NCBI GenBank assembly: GCA_021513715.1
Contig: CP084167.1
Location: forward strand, 1,194,571-1,258,570
Length of the DNA stretch: 64,000 nucleotides
Reading direction: 5' to 3'
From: Candidatus Heimdallarchaeum endolithica
GTDB taxonomy: Archaea > Asgardarchaeota > Heimdallarchaeia > Heimdallarchaeales > Heimdallarchaeaceae
Shown: positions 44,139 through 54,639 of the stretch, in pieces
How positions within the stretch are numbered: the stretch's first letter is position 1
How the letters are laid out: each line of letters opens with the position of its first letter
The notes under the pieces: model-generated
What the model saw: the letters and a program-made list of their open reading frames with translations, nothing else
Databases searched by the model: none
What the model was told of the DNA's origin: nothing
Made by a program: the position numbers and the translations under genes

Positions 44139-46430
44139 ATGGGGTTAATAGAAACAAGGATAAACTCAAACATTTTTTCTAAAAAACATGGTGTTAGAAA
44201 AAAAATGGCTTATACTCACTTGATAGTAGCTATTTTGCTTGTACTAGTAATCAGTAATACTACATTAGGACAAAGTACAGATAGTAATAACATGCAACCT
44301 TACTCAAATAAGCCTAAAAATGCATTAGAAAGCAATGTTCTTTGGACTTATAGCACTGGAGGAAATATTCGTTCTTCTTCTGCTATAGGGGACATTGATG
44401 GAGATGGAAAAATAGAAGTTCTTGTGGGAAGTTTCGATAAAAATCTTTATGCTATTAACGGAGAAGATGGAACTGTTCTATGGAAATATGAAACAGGAGG
44501 AAAAATCTACTCTTCTCCAGCTTTAGGAGACATTGACGGGGATGGAAAAATAGAAGTTCTTCTGGGAAGTTACGATAAAAATCTTTATGCTATTAACGGA
44601 GAAGATGGAACTGTTCTATGGAAATATGAAACAGGAGGAAAAATCTACTCTTCTCCAGCTTTAGGAGACATTGACGGGGATGGAAAAATAGAAGTTCTTG
44701 TGGGAAGTTTCGATAAAAATCTTTATGCTATTAACGGAGAAGATGGAACTGTTCTATGGAAATGTGAAACAGGAGGAAAAATCTACTCTTCTCCAGCTTT
44801 AGGAGACATTGACGGGGATGGAAAAATAGAAGTTCTTGTGGGAAGTTACTACCACAATTTTTATGCTATTAACGGAGAAGATGGAACTGTTCTATGGAAA
44901 TATGAAAGAAAAAACGAAATTTTCAATTCTCCAGCTTTGGCAGATATAGATGGAGATGGAAAAAAAGAAATAGTGATGAGTATTGGAAATATATTTTATG
45001 CCCTTAACGGAGAAGATGGAACTGTTCTATGGGAATTTAAAATGATTCTGAATTTTTACTCTTCTCCAGCTTTTGGGGACATAAATGGGGATGGAAAAAT
45101 AGAAGTAATTATTGGAAACTCGAATACTGTAGTTTATGCGCTCAATGGAGAGGATGGAACAATTCTGTGGATGTATAAAACAAAAGGAAATGTTCAATCT
45201 TCTCCAGCTTTAGCAGACATGGATGGAGATGGAAAAATAGAAGTGATTATAGGAAGTATTGACAAAAGAATTCATGTTATAAATGGAGAGGATGGAACAG
45301 GACTATGGACATATAAGACAGAAGGAAAAATCTACTCTTCTCCAGCTTTAGGAGACATGGATGGAGATGGAAAAATAGAAGTGATTATAGGAAGTTACGA
45401 TAACAACCTCTACACTTTTGACTTTGATAATGCAAGTGCGTATGTTTATTGGCAAGGAATGGGAGGAACAAGCAATTTTGATAGAACGGCCAATCTAGGT
45501 TATATAGATGAAGACCATGATGGATTAACGGATGAGGAAGAAAAAGAAGTAACAGGAACAAATAAAACAAAAGCAGATACGGATGAGGATGGATTGCCAG
45601 ATGGATGGGAAGTAAGATATGGACTAAATGCAACAGGAGAAGATAACGCGAATGAAGACATAGATGAGGACGGACTGACGAATATTGAAGAATATGAATA
45701 TAATACAAATCCGATAAAAGTAGACACAGATGAAGATGGACTGAACGACTATGAAGAAATAAATACATATGAAACAGACCCGATAAAAGTAGACACAGAT
45801 GAAGATGGACTGAACGACTATGAAGAAATAAATACATATGAAACAGACCCAAATAAAAAGGACACAGATGGAGATAGATATAATGATTATAAAGAAATAG
45901 AAGCAGGAACAGACCCAAAGAATAAAGAAGATAAACCAAAGACAAGAATATACTGGGGAGGAGCAATACTATTAGTAGCTGTAGCATTGATAGTGATAAA
46001 AAACAGAAAGAAATTAAGAAAGAAAGTGAAAAAATACGTAGAAAAAATAGAAGCACCGAATTTAAAAGAAGCAATAAAAACAAGAAAAACAGGATTCAAA
46101 AATTATAAAGAATATGAAGAAGCAAAGAAAAAAGGATACAAAAACTATACAGAATGGCAAAAATTCCAAAAAAGACAAGAAATACTAAAAGATCTAATAA
46201 GCAGAACAAAAAGAATAGCAATAAAAGATTTCATGACACTACTAAATTTCAAAAATAGGGAAGAACTGTATAAGTGGATACTAACGCTACCAGAAGGAAT
46301 AGCAGTAATAGATGGAGAATACGTAGTGTTCGCAGCAGAAAGCGAGACGAAAGAAGAAATAGATGAAGCGATAAACACATTACTAGATCAGTTTTCAGAA
46401 CTAGAGCGCTCAAAACAAGGTAAAATATAA
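44139..46430 (+). CDS. Beta-propeller and Ca-binding repeat surface protein
   Basis: The 763-aa protein has a signal segment (about 23-45, HLIVAILLVLVISNTTLG), eight propeller-type repeats of about 46 aa mixing FG-GAP (DIDGDGKIEV) and PQQ-like (AINGEDGTVLWKYE) strands (65-440), thrombospondin type 3-like Ca-binding repeats (455-610; the DTDEDGLNDYEEINTYETDP unit occurs twice identically), a membrane segment (about 617-633) and a cytoplasmic tail of about 130 aa with a winged-helix-like end (NREELYKWILTLPEGIAVIDGEYVVF). It probably acts in adhesion or cell-surface recognition. Start ATG 44139 or ATG 44205. Confidence 0.82.
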   Translation: MGLIETRINSNIFSKKHGVRKKMAYTHLIVAILLVLVISNTTLGQSTDSNNMQPYSNKPKNALESNVLWTYSTGGNIRSSSAIGDIDGDGKIEVLVGSFDKNLYAINGEDGTVLWKYETGGKIYSSPALGDIDGDGKIEVLLGSYDKNLYAINGEDGTVLWKYETGGKIYSSPALGDIDGDGKIEVLVGSFDKNLYAINGEDGTVLWKCETGGKIYSSPALGDIDGDGKIEVLVGSYYHNFYAINGEDGTVLWKYERKNEIFNSPALADIDGDGKKEIVMSIGNIFYALNGEDGTVLWEFKMILNFYSSPAFGDINGDGKIEVIIGNSNTVVYALNGEDGTILWMYKTKGNVQSSPALADMDGDGKIEVIIGSIDKRIHVINGEDGTGLWTYKTEGKIYSSPALGDMDGDGKIEVIIGSYDNNLYTFDFDNASAYVYWQGMGGTSNFDRTANLGYIDEDHDGLTDEEEKEVTGTNKTKADTDEDGLPDGWEVRYGLNATGEDNANEDIDEDGLTNIEEYEYNTNPIKVDTDEDGLNDYEEINTYETDPIKVDTDEDGLNDYEEINTYETDPNKKDTDGDRYNDYKEIEAGTDPKNKEDKPKTRIYWGGAILLVAVALIVIKNRKKLRKKVKKYVEKIEAPNLKEAIKTRKTGFKNYKEYEEAKKKGYKNYTEWQKFQKRQEILKDLISRTKRIAIKDFMTLLNFKNREELYKWILTLPEGIAVIDGEYVVFAAESETKEEIDEAINTLLDQFSELERSKQGKI
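44501..44914 (+). repeat. Nearly identical 138-bp tandem repeats in the propeller
   Basis: Three successive units of exactly 138 bp (46 codons) begin at 44501, 44639 and 44777 with AAAAATCTACTCTTCTCCAG and are nearly identical in DNA, while earlier and later propeller repeats have diverged. This indicates recent expansion or gene conversion, with possible copy-number variation. Confidence 0.8.
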
Positions 46431-46469
46431 TCCCCTTCCTTTATTTTTTTTAAAAAAAAATAATTAAGA

Positions 46470-46554
46470 AAACAGATTAGCCTTCAGAACTGACCAGTAA
46501 CCAATCCAATAAACCTTGAAGGACAGCAAAAAGAAGTAAAAACCAGAAGAGCAT
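46470..46554 (-). pseudogene. 5' fragment of a second uppP copy
   Basis: Bases 46470-46604 match 43750-43883 (uppP start plus upstream DNA) with scattered differences. The first 25-28 codons of uppP, from ATG 46554, remain; the rest of the gene is absent, replaced by the end of the surface-protein gene. No function is expected. Confidence 0.75.
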
Positions 46555-46699
46555 GAGGAAAAAAAAGAGAGAAAATAAAAAGATATCGACTAAATAAGAA
46601 AAGAGGTAAGAAGTAAATAGACAAATATAAAAAACAAACAAAGCAAACATTTAGTAAAAAAAAAGAAAAAGTCTAAAATGAAATAAAAAAAGAGAGGGG

Positions 46700-47605
46700 T
46701 TAAAAAACAAAGCTAGGGAGGAGAGAAATAATAAATAAAAGAGTAAATATCATGTGCAACTGTGCAGTGTGAACATCGATAATAGGAAAAATCTTTTCAT
46801 TTTCAGTTTTAAGAGCAATGATGTTCTTTAACGCAAGTGGAAAAGTCAAAAAAGTCAAAAGAGACCAATAATCAACTATGCCCAACAACAAATAAACAAA
46901 AACAAGAATAAAAGGTAAGACAACTAAGAAAACATACTCAAAGAAAGCAAAGCGTTTACCAAATAAAATAGAGAGAGATTTCATACCAAAACCAGCATCG
47001 ATTTCAAGATCACGGTAGTTATTGCCCTGTAGAACAGCCAAAATAAGCAAAGCTTGAGGAAGAGATAAGAAGAGAGATAACCAAGAAAAGAAACCTGATT
47101 GAACAATAAAAGTACCAAGAGTTATGCCAATACCAAAAGTAAAAAATATAGCAAACTCACCAAGACCACGATATTTTAACTCAAAAGGAGCTAAACCATA
47201 GAAAAAAGCAAGAATAAAACCTAACAAACCTAAAAATAAAACCAAAAAAATACTGGTAAGATAGAAAATATACAAACCAACAAAAATACCAAATAAAAAT
47301 GAAAAAAAGCCAACACAAAAAACATGTTTTGGAGTAAGTAAACCCCTAACAAGAATCCTACCTTGAGTGTGAATATTAGAAACATCAATGCCTTTCTTGA
47401 AATCAAAATATTCGGAAACAAGATTAGCACCTAAATGTAAAAGAAAAATACCAAGGAAAGTTAAAAAAGCAAGAAACCAATTAATGTAACCAATTTCGTA
47501 CCAGGAAATAAGAAGACCAAGTGTAACAGTAAATAAACTAAGAGTAAAAGAAAAAGGACGAAAAACAATAAACCATAATTTAAAGCGGGAAAGAAAAGTT
47601 AAAAT
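46700..47605 (-). CDS. UbiA-family prenyltransferase (MenA/DGGGP-synthase type), start probably ATT
   Basis: About 301 aa with nine hydrophobic segments and both Asp-rich motifs: NLVSEYFDFKKGID (about residues 63-76) and NNYRDLEIDAGFG (near 190-202). It transfers a prenyl chain to an aromatic or glycerol acceptor. A start at TTG 47275 would delete the first Asp motif, yet the frame continues unbroken to a stop at 47606-47608 and contains no ATG, GTG or TTG upstream of 47275. ATT 47605, five bases after GGTTGTGAT, is the best start. A frame change near the N-terminus is the alternative. Confidence 0.78.
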   Translation of the reverse strand: MLTFLSRFKLWFIVFRPFSFTLSLFTVTLGLLISWYEIGYINWFLAFLTFLGIFLLHLGANLVSEYFDFKKGIDVSNIHTQGRILVRGLLTPKHVFCVGFFSFLFGIFVGLYIFYLTSIFLVLFLGLLGFILAFFYGLAPFELKYRGLGEFAIFFTFGIGITLGTFIVQSGFFSWLSLFLSLPQALLILAVLQGNNYRDLEIDAGFGMKSLSILFGKRFAFFEYVFLVVLPFILVFVYLLLGIVDYWSLLTFLTFPLALKNIIALKTENEKIFPIIDVHTAQLHMIFTLLFIISLLPSFVF

Positions 47606-47823
47606 CTAAAATCACAACCAAAAAAAAACATTTGACCGATTAAAAAAAGATTGTTGTTAAAATAAAAAAAGGAAATGATATAGGAAAAAAAAGAGTAGAA
47701 AAGAAGGAAAATTAAAAGGAAATAATAAATAAATACAAAACAAACTGTGAAAAGAAAAAGAGCAAAAAGGAAAACAAACCAATGAAACGATAGAAATACA
47801 TAAGAATTTTAGCCCAGGAAGCT
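47606..47823. other. Intergenic DNA with a duplicated segment
   Basis: AT-rich sequence upstream of the UbiA gene. Positions 47714-47762 match 43930-43979 at about nine of ten bases (shared core ACAAAACAAACTGTGAAAAG), and weaker similarity continues to 47822. No gene is seen. Confidence 0.6.
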
Positions 47824-47961
47824 TCAGGAAAAATCTTTTCTACGCATTAAGAGATTAAAATCAATTTTAATCCTACCAAATCGATGAGAAATAATAGGAT
47901 ATAAGAATTCTACAAAAATATAAGTAAAAAGGATAAGAATAGAAAAACCTAGACAAAGCAA
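47824..47961 (-). CDS. Possible 45-aa membrane peptide or 3' gene fragment
   Basis: A leftward frame from TTG 47961 has one membrane segment (GFSILILFTYIFVEFLYPII) and a basic tail (MRRKDFS). It is open up to the 3' end of the adjacent tRNA-Gln, so it may be the end of a gene cut off at the tRNA. No homologue was recognised. Confidence 0.35.
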   Translation of the reverse strand: MLCLGFSILILFTYIFVEFLYPIISHRFGRIKIDFNLLMRRKDFS

Positions 47962-47991
47962 ATAGATTAAACCCTTAAGAAAACAGATTGG

Positions 47992-48063
47992 TAGTCCCCA
48001 GGAGATTTGAACTCCTGCCCCCGGATCCAGAGTCCGGGATCCTTGCCACTAGACTAGGGGACT
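47992..48063 (-). tRNA. tRNA-Gln (anticodon CTG)
   Basis: On the minus strand the acceptor AGTCCCC/GGGGACT, anticodon stem CCGGA/TCCGG and loop CTCTGGA give anticodon CTG. The discriminator is A and CCA is encoded (47991-47989). The first pair is A1-U72, the archaeal GatDE-type identity pair, not the U1-A72 of bacterial tRNA-Gln. Confidence 0.93.
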
Positions 48064-48101
48064 CTAAATTACAAGCGGTAACAAAGGATTGGAAAAGATG
48101 G

Positions 48102-48173
48102 TAGTCCCCAGGAGATTTGAACTCCTGCCACCGGATTCAAAGTCCGGAATCCTTGCCGCTAGACTAGGGGACT
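48102..48173 (-). tRNA. tRNA-Gln (anticodon TTG)
   Basis: A near copy of the neighbouring tRNA with loop CTTTGAA, giving anticodon TTG. It has the same A1-U72 pair and an encoded CCA (48101-48099). The two genes are tandem, 38 bases apart, and probably one transcript. Together they read both Gln codons. Confidence 0.93.
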
Positions 48174-48276
48174 TTTTATCTTAACTATTAGTCTTCTGTC
48201 GATTCTTTTTTTTAATTGTGTTTTAAACTTTTCTTTATCTACTATGCTTTATAAACTATTAAATTTTTTTCAATTT

Positions 48277-48440
48277 TTTCTTCAATATCTGACAGAAATT
48301 TTCCTCTGAATTAGTTTTACTGGTTTAACAATATTATTTTTTTCCTGCTAGATTCTTCCTCTTATATTTTGAAAGCTTTTTTCCATCAATATTGATTCCT
48401 ATCAACATTTCTGATGCTATTCCTATCCTCTGTTTTATAA
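48277..48440 (-). pseudogene. Decayed end of a DUF5678-type gene
   Basis: This segment matches the 3' part of the RHH/DUF5678 gene at 55068-55448 in DNA (for example CCTATCAACATTTCTGATG against CCTATCAACTTTCCTGATG) and in the conserved LIGI core when translated. Only the C-terminal region is present and the frame is not maintained. It lies in the presumed CRISPR leader side, opposite the intact copy. Confidence 0.65.
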
Positions 48441-48597
48441 ACAATTTTTTTCTCGAGAGTCATTTATAAATAAAAAATGTCATAAAGTTTATAAAAAGAA
48501 TGAATCTCTTTATAAATGATCTGACAACTTTGACAGATTCAAAAAAAGAGAAAATAAAAAAGGCTCTAAGAGCAAAAAAATAAAGAAATAGGTATGT
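48441..48597 (+). promoter_or_regulatory. Presumed CRISPR leader
   Basis: AT-rich DNA directly before the first repeat, without coding potential, with two TATA-like boxes (TTTATAAAAAG near 48488 and CTTTATAAATG near 48509). The leader is placed here because the repeat orientation (ending ATTGAAAT) reads rightward and the last, single-base-altered repeat is at the opposite end. Confidence 0.6.
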
Positions 48598-51500
48598 GTT
48601 GCAATTAGGATCTCAGAATAGTGAGAATTGAAATCCTTCTTCGACATATGTTTAGCAAATATTTTGTCCAATAATGTTGCAATTAGGATCTCAGAATAGT
48701 GAGAATTGAAATTAGGTTCAAACATAGTAACAGGAGTGGAAAGTTCGTTCAAGGTTGCAATTAGGATCTCAGAATAGTGAGAATTGAAATCATATTGTTC
48801 AATATCTTCTTTCAAAACAGATTTAGAAGAAAGTTGCAATTAGGATCTCAGAATAGTGAGAATTGAAATTCAGTTCTGACTAGAACTTTTAGATTTTGCA
48901 TTTTTAATGTTGCAATTAGGATCTCAGAATAGTGAGAATTGAAATTTTTCAGTAAGTCCAAGTATTGAAGCAAAATCATTGAATTCGTTGCAATTAGGAT
49001 CTCAGAATAGTGAGAATTGAAATTTCTACATTTCATGTCGATGGGTTTTTGTCCTGGTATGTGTTGCAATTAGGATCTCAGAATAGTGAGAATTGAAATT
49101 AAGTTTTCACTCCGAACTCATCAATATAACCTGTTCTGAAGTTGCAATTAGGATCTCAGAATAGTGAGAATTGAAATAAGGCTGTAGAAACAACTTGTTC
49201 TCCCATGCCGCTTTTTTGAGGTTGCAATTAGGATCTCAGAATAGTGAGAATTGAAATAAGTCTAGAAAATAGACTTACTTTACTTTTTTTTTAATTTAGG
49301 GTTGCAATTAGGATCTCAGAATAGTGAGAATTGAAATTTGTTTGTGTTTAGGGTGCTCTCGCTTAAATAGAATTCCATGTTGCAATTAGGATCTCAGAAT
49401 AGTGAGAATTGAAATTAAGAAAATGTCAGGGTCGTGATAAATGTCTTCAGCATAGTTGTTGCAATTAGGATCTCAGAATAGTGAGAATTGAAATAATGAA
49501 CCTTTATCTAAACTTCCCATTTTTAACCACTCCTGTTGCAATTAGGATCTCAGAATAGTGAGAATTGAAATTTAGATTTGACAAAAGGTCGAAGTAGAAA
49601 CCATTTCTCAGGTGTTGCAATTAGGATCTCAGAATAGTGAGAATTGAAATTTCTTTTTTCTTTATTTGTGTAAAAATGTTTTTGTAGAGGGTGTGTTGCA
49701 ATTAGGATCTCAGAATAGTGAGAATTGAAATTGAAAAGAAAAAATGTGTAAAAAGAAAAATAATAAAAAAGTTGCAATTAGGATCTCAGAATAGTGAGAA
49801 TTGAAATCATTCTGTGGGTTTCCTTTCAGAAATTTGCTCAATAGAGCGTTGCAATTAGGATCTCAGAATAGTGAGAATTGAAATTAATTATATTCTTCTA
49901 CATTTATTGCAGGAAATGAAGTGTGTTGCAATTAGGATCTCAGAATAGTGAGAATTGAAATTCTTTTGTTCCGTTTTTTTCTCTTCTATTTCTTCTTGTG
50001 TTGCAATTAGGATCTCAGAATAGTGAGAATTGAAATTCTGAAAGTTCAAAATTCTTTTTATAAACTTTTAATAAGTTGTTGCAATTAGGATCTCAGAATA
50101 GTGAGAATTGAAATACCATTTTTTCTTTTCTTCGAACTGTTGCACATTTCCAGGTTGCAATTAGGATCTCAGAATAGTGAGAATTGAAATTTTATGATGT
50201 AAATGATGAACTTACTGAAGATTATATTGAAGTTGCAATTAGGATCTCAGAATAGTGAGAATTGAAATATATCATTATCGTAACCGTTTATTTCTGTATC
50301 GATAATATGTTGCAATTAGGATCTCAGAATAGTGAGAATTGAAATCAAGCGGAAGCATACCCGCTTACCTTTTTAACAGATACGCTTGTTGCAATTAGGA
50401 TCTCAGAATAGTGAGAATTGAAATCTAACGTTACCAAAAAATTAAGACAAAAGGCGGTAGAATATGTTGCAATTAGGATCTCAGAATAGTGAGAATTGAA
50501 ATTCTAATTTAACTAATTTGCCTTTTACGATCTTTTCACCCGGTTGCAATTAGGATCTCAGAATAGTGAGAATTGAAATGATAATTTATTTATTTCTTTC
50601 CATCTTTCTAATTCTTCCATGTTGCAATTAGGATCTCAGAATAGTGAGAATTGAAATTATTCTATACCTCTTAAGTATATTATTTCGTCGTCAGAAGTTG
50701 CAATTAGGATCTCAGAATAGTGAGAATTGAAATACAAATATACGTGTTTCTATCATTGATACATTTTTATCTGTTGCAATTAGGATCTCAGAATAGTGAG
50801 AATTGAAATTTTAGTATTGACATAGATGGTAATACAATAATAGATTTAGCGTTGCAATTAGGATCTCAGAATAGTGAGAATTGAAATAAAATTACTATAA
50901 TACTATCATTTACTATCATTTACTAGTTGCAATTAGGATCTCAGAATAGTGAGAATTGAAATTGGTAGGATAGTCCTTTTTAGTCATGAAGTAGATGTAG
51001 TGTTGCAATTAGGATCTCAGAATAGTGAGAATTGAAATGCATTTTTTATAAGTTTTTTGGCTAACTTTTTTCTTGTGTGTTGCAATTAGGATCTCAGAAT
51101 AGTGAGAATTGAAATACTGTTTTCAAGAAATCAAAGCCTTACTTACAGCGATGCAAAGTTGCAATTAGGATCTCAGAATAGTGAGAATTGAAATTTTTTC
51201 CTCTAAATCCGTATTCTACTCCTCTAATGTAAATGTTGCAATTAGGATCTCAGAATAGTGAGAATTGAAATACTCTCTTGAATGGTCAATATAGATATGT
51301 TCTTCGTGGTAGGATGTTGCAATTAGGATCTCAGAATAGTGAGAATTGAAATTATACGCTGGAACGCTGGACATTATTTCTATTTTGAGAGACCAGGTTG
51401 CAATTAGGATCTCAGAATAGTGAGAATTGAAATATTATTTTCTTAAACGCTTCTTCTATCTTTCTTATATTATTGTTGCAATTAGGATCTCAGAATAGTG

Positions 51501-54500
51501 AGAATTGAAATACAATCAATGTATCAGTATCCTCGTTTGCTACTGCTTGTTGCAATTAGGATCTCAGAATAGTGAGAATTGAAATTCTGTTTTCAAAAAT
51601 TGTATTATATCGCTTTCAGTAGCATGTTGCAATTAGGATCTCAGAATAGTGAGAATTGAAATAATGTCAGAAACGTGTATAAAACCTTTCTTAAATTCTC
51701 TTGTTGCAATTAGGATCTCAGAATAGTGAGAATTGAAATCTCCTGATAGATTGATTGTTTATTCAAATTGCATTTATTGACTGTTGCAATTAGGATCTCA
51801 GAATAGTGAGAATTGAAATTAAGTTAAACCGTTACTGGATACTCTAGACCAACCAGAACGTTGCAATTAGGATCTCAGAATAGTGAGAATTGAAATCAAC
51901 TAGGGCAACTGAAAAACCAGTTTATGCCACGTATTGTTGCAATTAGGATCTCAGAATAGTGAGAATTGAAATTTATGCTTACTGTAATAGTTATTTTAGT
52001 TTATGCTTTTAGAAGTTGCAATTAGGATCTCAGAATAGTGAGAATTGAAATTAATTCTCGTCTGTTTGCTATACGCATAACCTTGCTTTGTGTTGCAATT
52101 AGGATCTCAGAATAGTGAGAATTGAAATATAACTAAAAGATTATTTATTAATTCTGTTACGTTACTTTGTTGCAATTAGGATCTCAGAATAGTGAGAATT
52201 GAAATAAACCCCTCTGTATCTTCTATAAAATCGCAACGATCACCTGTTGCAATTAGGATCTCAGAATAGTGAGAATTGAAATAAAGGAAAATGGATAAGA
52301 GTAATGGATAATAACTTTTTTGCTGTTGCAATTAGGATCTCAGAATAGTGAGAATTGAAATAACAAAGACAATTTTTACCGAACTGATTAGTTACATGGT
52401 TGTTGCAATTAGGATCTCAGAATAGTGAGAATTGAAATTCTGTTATTGTCCATCTTTTTGTTTCTTTATCATAATTATAAGTTGCAATTAGGATCTCAGA
52501 ATAGTGAGAATTGAAATTTTGCATAAAATCGGCCTTGCAGACAATAAGATCGATGTGTTGCAATTAGGATCTCAGAATAGTGAGAATTGAAATCAAGACC
52601 CTGTTTTCAGCATAGACTTGCGATTCCTCTAAGTTGCAATTAGGATCTCAGAATAGTGAGAATTGAAATAGGTTGCCAGGGGTAATATCATGACTGGAAG
52701 GGCTCATAATGTTGCAATTAGGATCTCAGAATAGTGAGAATTGAAATTCAGAAAAAAACAATACAATTTGGAAACTATCAGAACTTAAGTTGCAATTAGG
52801 ATCTCAGAATAGTGAGAATTGAAATTGAATCTATAAACGTTTCTTCATCTTTTATTTTTATCTCTTGTTGCAATTAGGATCTCAGAATAGTGAGAATTGA
52901 AATAATTGTTGTTGTCTCTCGTTCGGCTTCATGGGATTTAGACTGTTGCAATTAGGATCTCAGAATAGTGAGAATTGAAATTTAATTCGTTTAAGGGTGA
53001 GTAAATGAATAAATTTGAAAAAGTTGCAATTAGGATCTCAGAATAGTGAGAATTGAAATTACATCAAAGTTCGTGAGTTAGATTCTTGTGTAACTCGTGT
53101 GTTGCAATTAGGATCTCAGAATAGTGAGAATTGAAATGCACCTAAAACGTAATAAAGTTGCATGTTGCTGAATGAAAGTTGCAATTAGGATCTCAGAATA
53201 GTGAGAATTGAAATAACAGAAATAAACGAATTTATACTTTCATTAGATTACAAAGTTGCAATTAGGATCTCAGAATAGTGAGAATTGAAATATAACCGCA
53301 ACCACATTTTACCTTTTTTTTAATTAAGTAAGCAAGTTGCAATTAGGATCTCAGAATAGTGAGAATTGAAATTAAACGTTCTGTAATCACGTGGGTGATA
53401 CCTAGAACTTTGTTGCAATTAGGATCTCAGAATAGTGAGAATTGAAATTTCACTTTTAGGATACAAAACAGTAAAAAAGTCGCATATGTTGCAATTAGGA
53501 TCTCAGAATAGTGAGAATTGAAATTAAGCTTCTGAAAAATAGTGTTCAAAGTTTAGTCCTGGATTGGAGTTGCAATTAGGATCTCAGAATAGTGAGAATT
53601 GAAATCCTTTAAGAAAAAAAATTAGAGGTTAGCGGTAAAAGCACCAGTTGAAATTAGGATCTCAGAATAGTGAGAATTGAAATGAAAAAACAGACAAATT
53701 AATCCAAAGATACTTTTCTTTAGTTGCAATTAGGATCTCAGAATAGTGAGAATTGAAATTATCTGATAGTTGTATTCCTTCTTTTCTTTCTTTTTCATTG
53801 TTGCAATTAGGATCTCAGAATAGTGAGAATTGAAATATTAGTTCTCAAATAAGTAACTTTCAAACAAACATTACTAGTTGCAATTAGGATCTCAGAATAG
53901 TGAGAATTGAAATTTTAGCATCAGCATTCACCTCGAACGTTTTTCAAAATAGCTGTTGCAATTAGGATCTCAGAATAGTGAGAATTGAAATTTGTGCTTG
54001 ACTCAGAGCCTACTATGGCACTGTATAAGAAGTTGCAATTAGGATCTCAGAATAGTGAGAATTGAAATAATAGAAGAAAAGAATAATTGAATAAAAGATT
54101 ATTTAAGCAGTTGCAATTAGGATCTCAGAATAGTGAGAATTGAAATCCAACCCCTCCATTCCATGGATAAATTGTCTTTTCATTCGGGTTGCAATTAGGA
54201 TCTCAGAATAGTGAGAATTGAAATTCTTCGTCCAATCTTTTGCTTATTTTTGCTATTCTAAATGTTGCAATTAGGATCTCAGAATAGTGAGAATTGAAAT
54301 TATGCTTTTGAGCGATGAATTTTACTGTTCGTTTATAGATGGGTTGCAATTAGGATCTCAGAATAGTGAGAATTGAAATTCTACAGAGCGACCTTCCTTA
54401 AATTTCACCTTGAAGTTTTGTTGCAATTAGGATCTCAGAATAGTGAGAATTGAAATTTGCTCAAAAATACCCAGGATTGTTAGATAAATACAAAAAAGTT

Positions 54501-54534
54501 GCAATTAGGATCTCAGAATAGTGAGAATTAAAAT
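48598..54534 (+). CRISPR. CRISPR array: 77 repeats of 37 bp, 76 spacers
   Basis: The repeat starts GTTGCAATTAGGATCTC and ends GTGAGAATTGAAAT, 37 bp in all, with inner dyads CAATT/AATTG and CTCA/TGAG. Repeats recur every 75-82 bp, giving spacers of about 38-45 bp. All repeats looked the same by eye except the one at 53647 (one base changed near its start) and the terminal one at 54498 (one base changed near its end). No cas gene is found in the 48 kb to the left or 9.5 kb to the right, so the array relies on effectors elsewhere. Count made by hand from the repeat starts; the type cannot be assigned from the repeat alone. Confidence 0.97.
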
Positions 54535-54639
54535 ATAAGAACCATAAGTAGAATATTATCAAATTATCTATTTTTGTTCTATTTTTCACTATAAACTTAT
54601 AGATGATTATTTTCTCAATTTTTCAATTTTACTATTATT

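Noticed and set aside
45385-46083. 232-codon leftward frame inside the surface-protein gene
   Set aside because: Antisense to the Ca-binding repeats, Leu- and His-rich from complementing Asp/Glu codons, with no start signal.
46700-47275. UbiA gene beginning at TTG 47275
   Set aside because: This start would remove the first conserved Asp motif, which is encoded in the same frame further upstream.
46464-47985. Shared TAAGAAAACAGATT near 46464 and 47972 as direct repeats of an inserted element
   Set aside because: Only about 14 A-rich bases are shared and no further element ends were found.
48510-49777. Leftward frames running through the CRISPR repeats
   Set aside because: They consist of the translated repeat (NFNSHYSEILIAT) joined by spacers and are by-products of the array.
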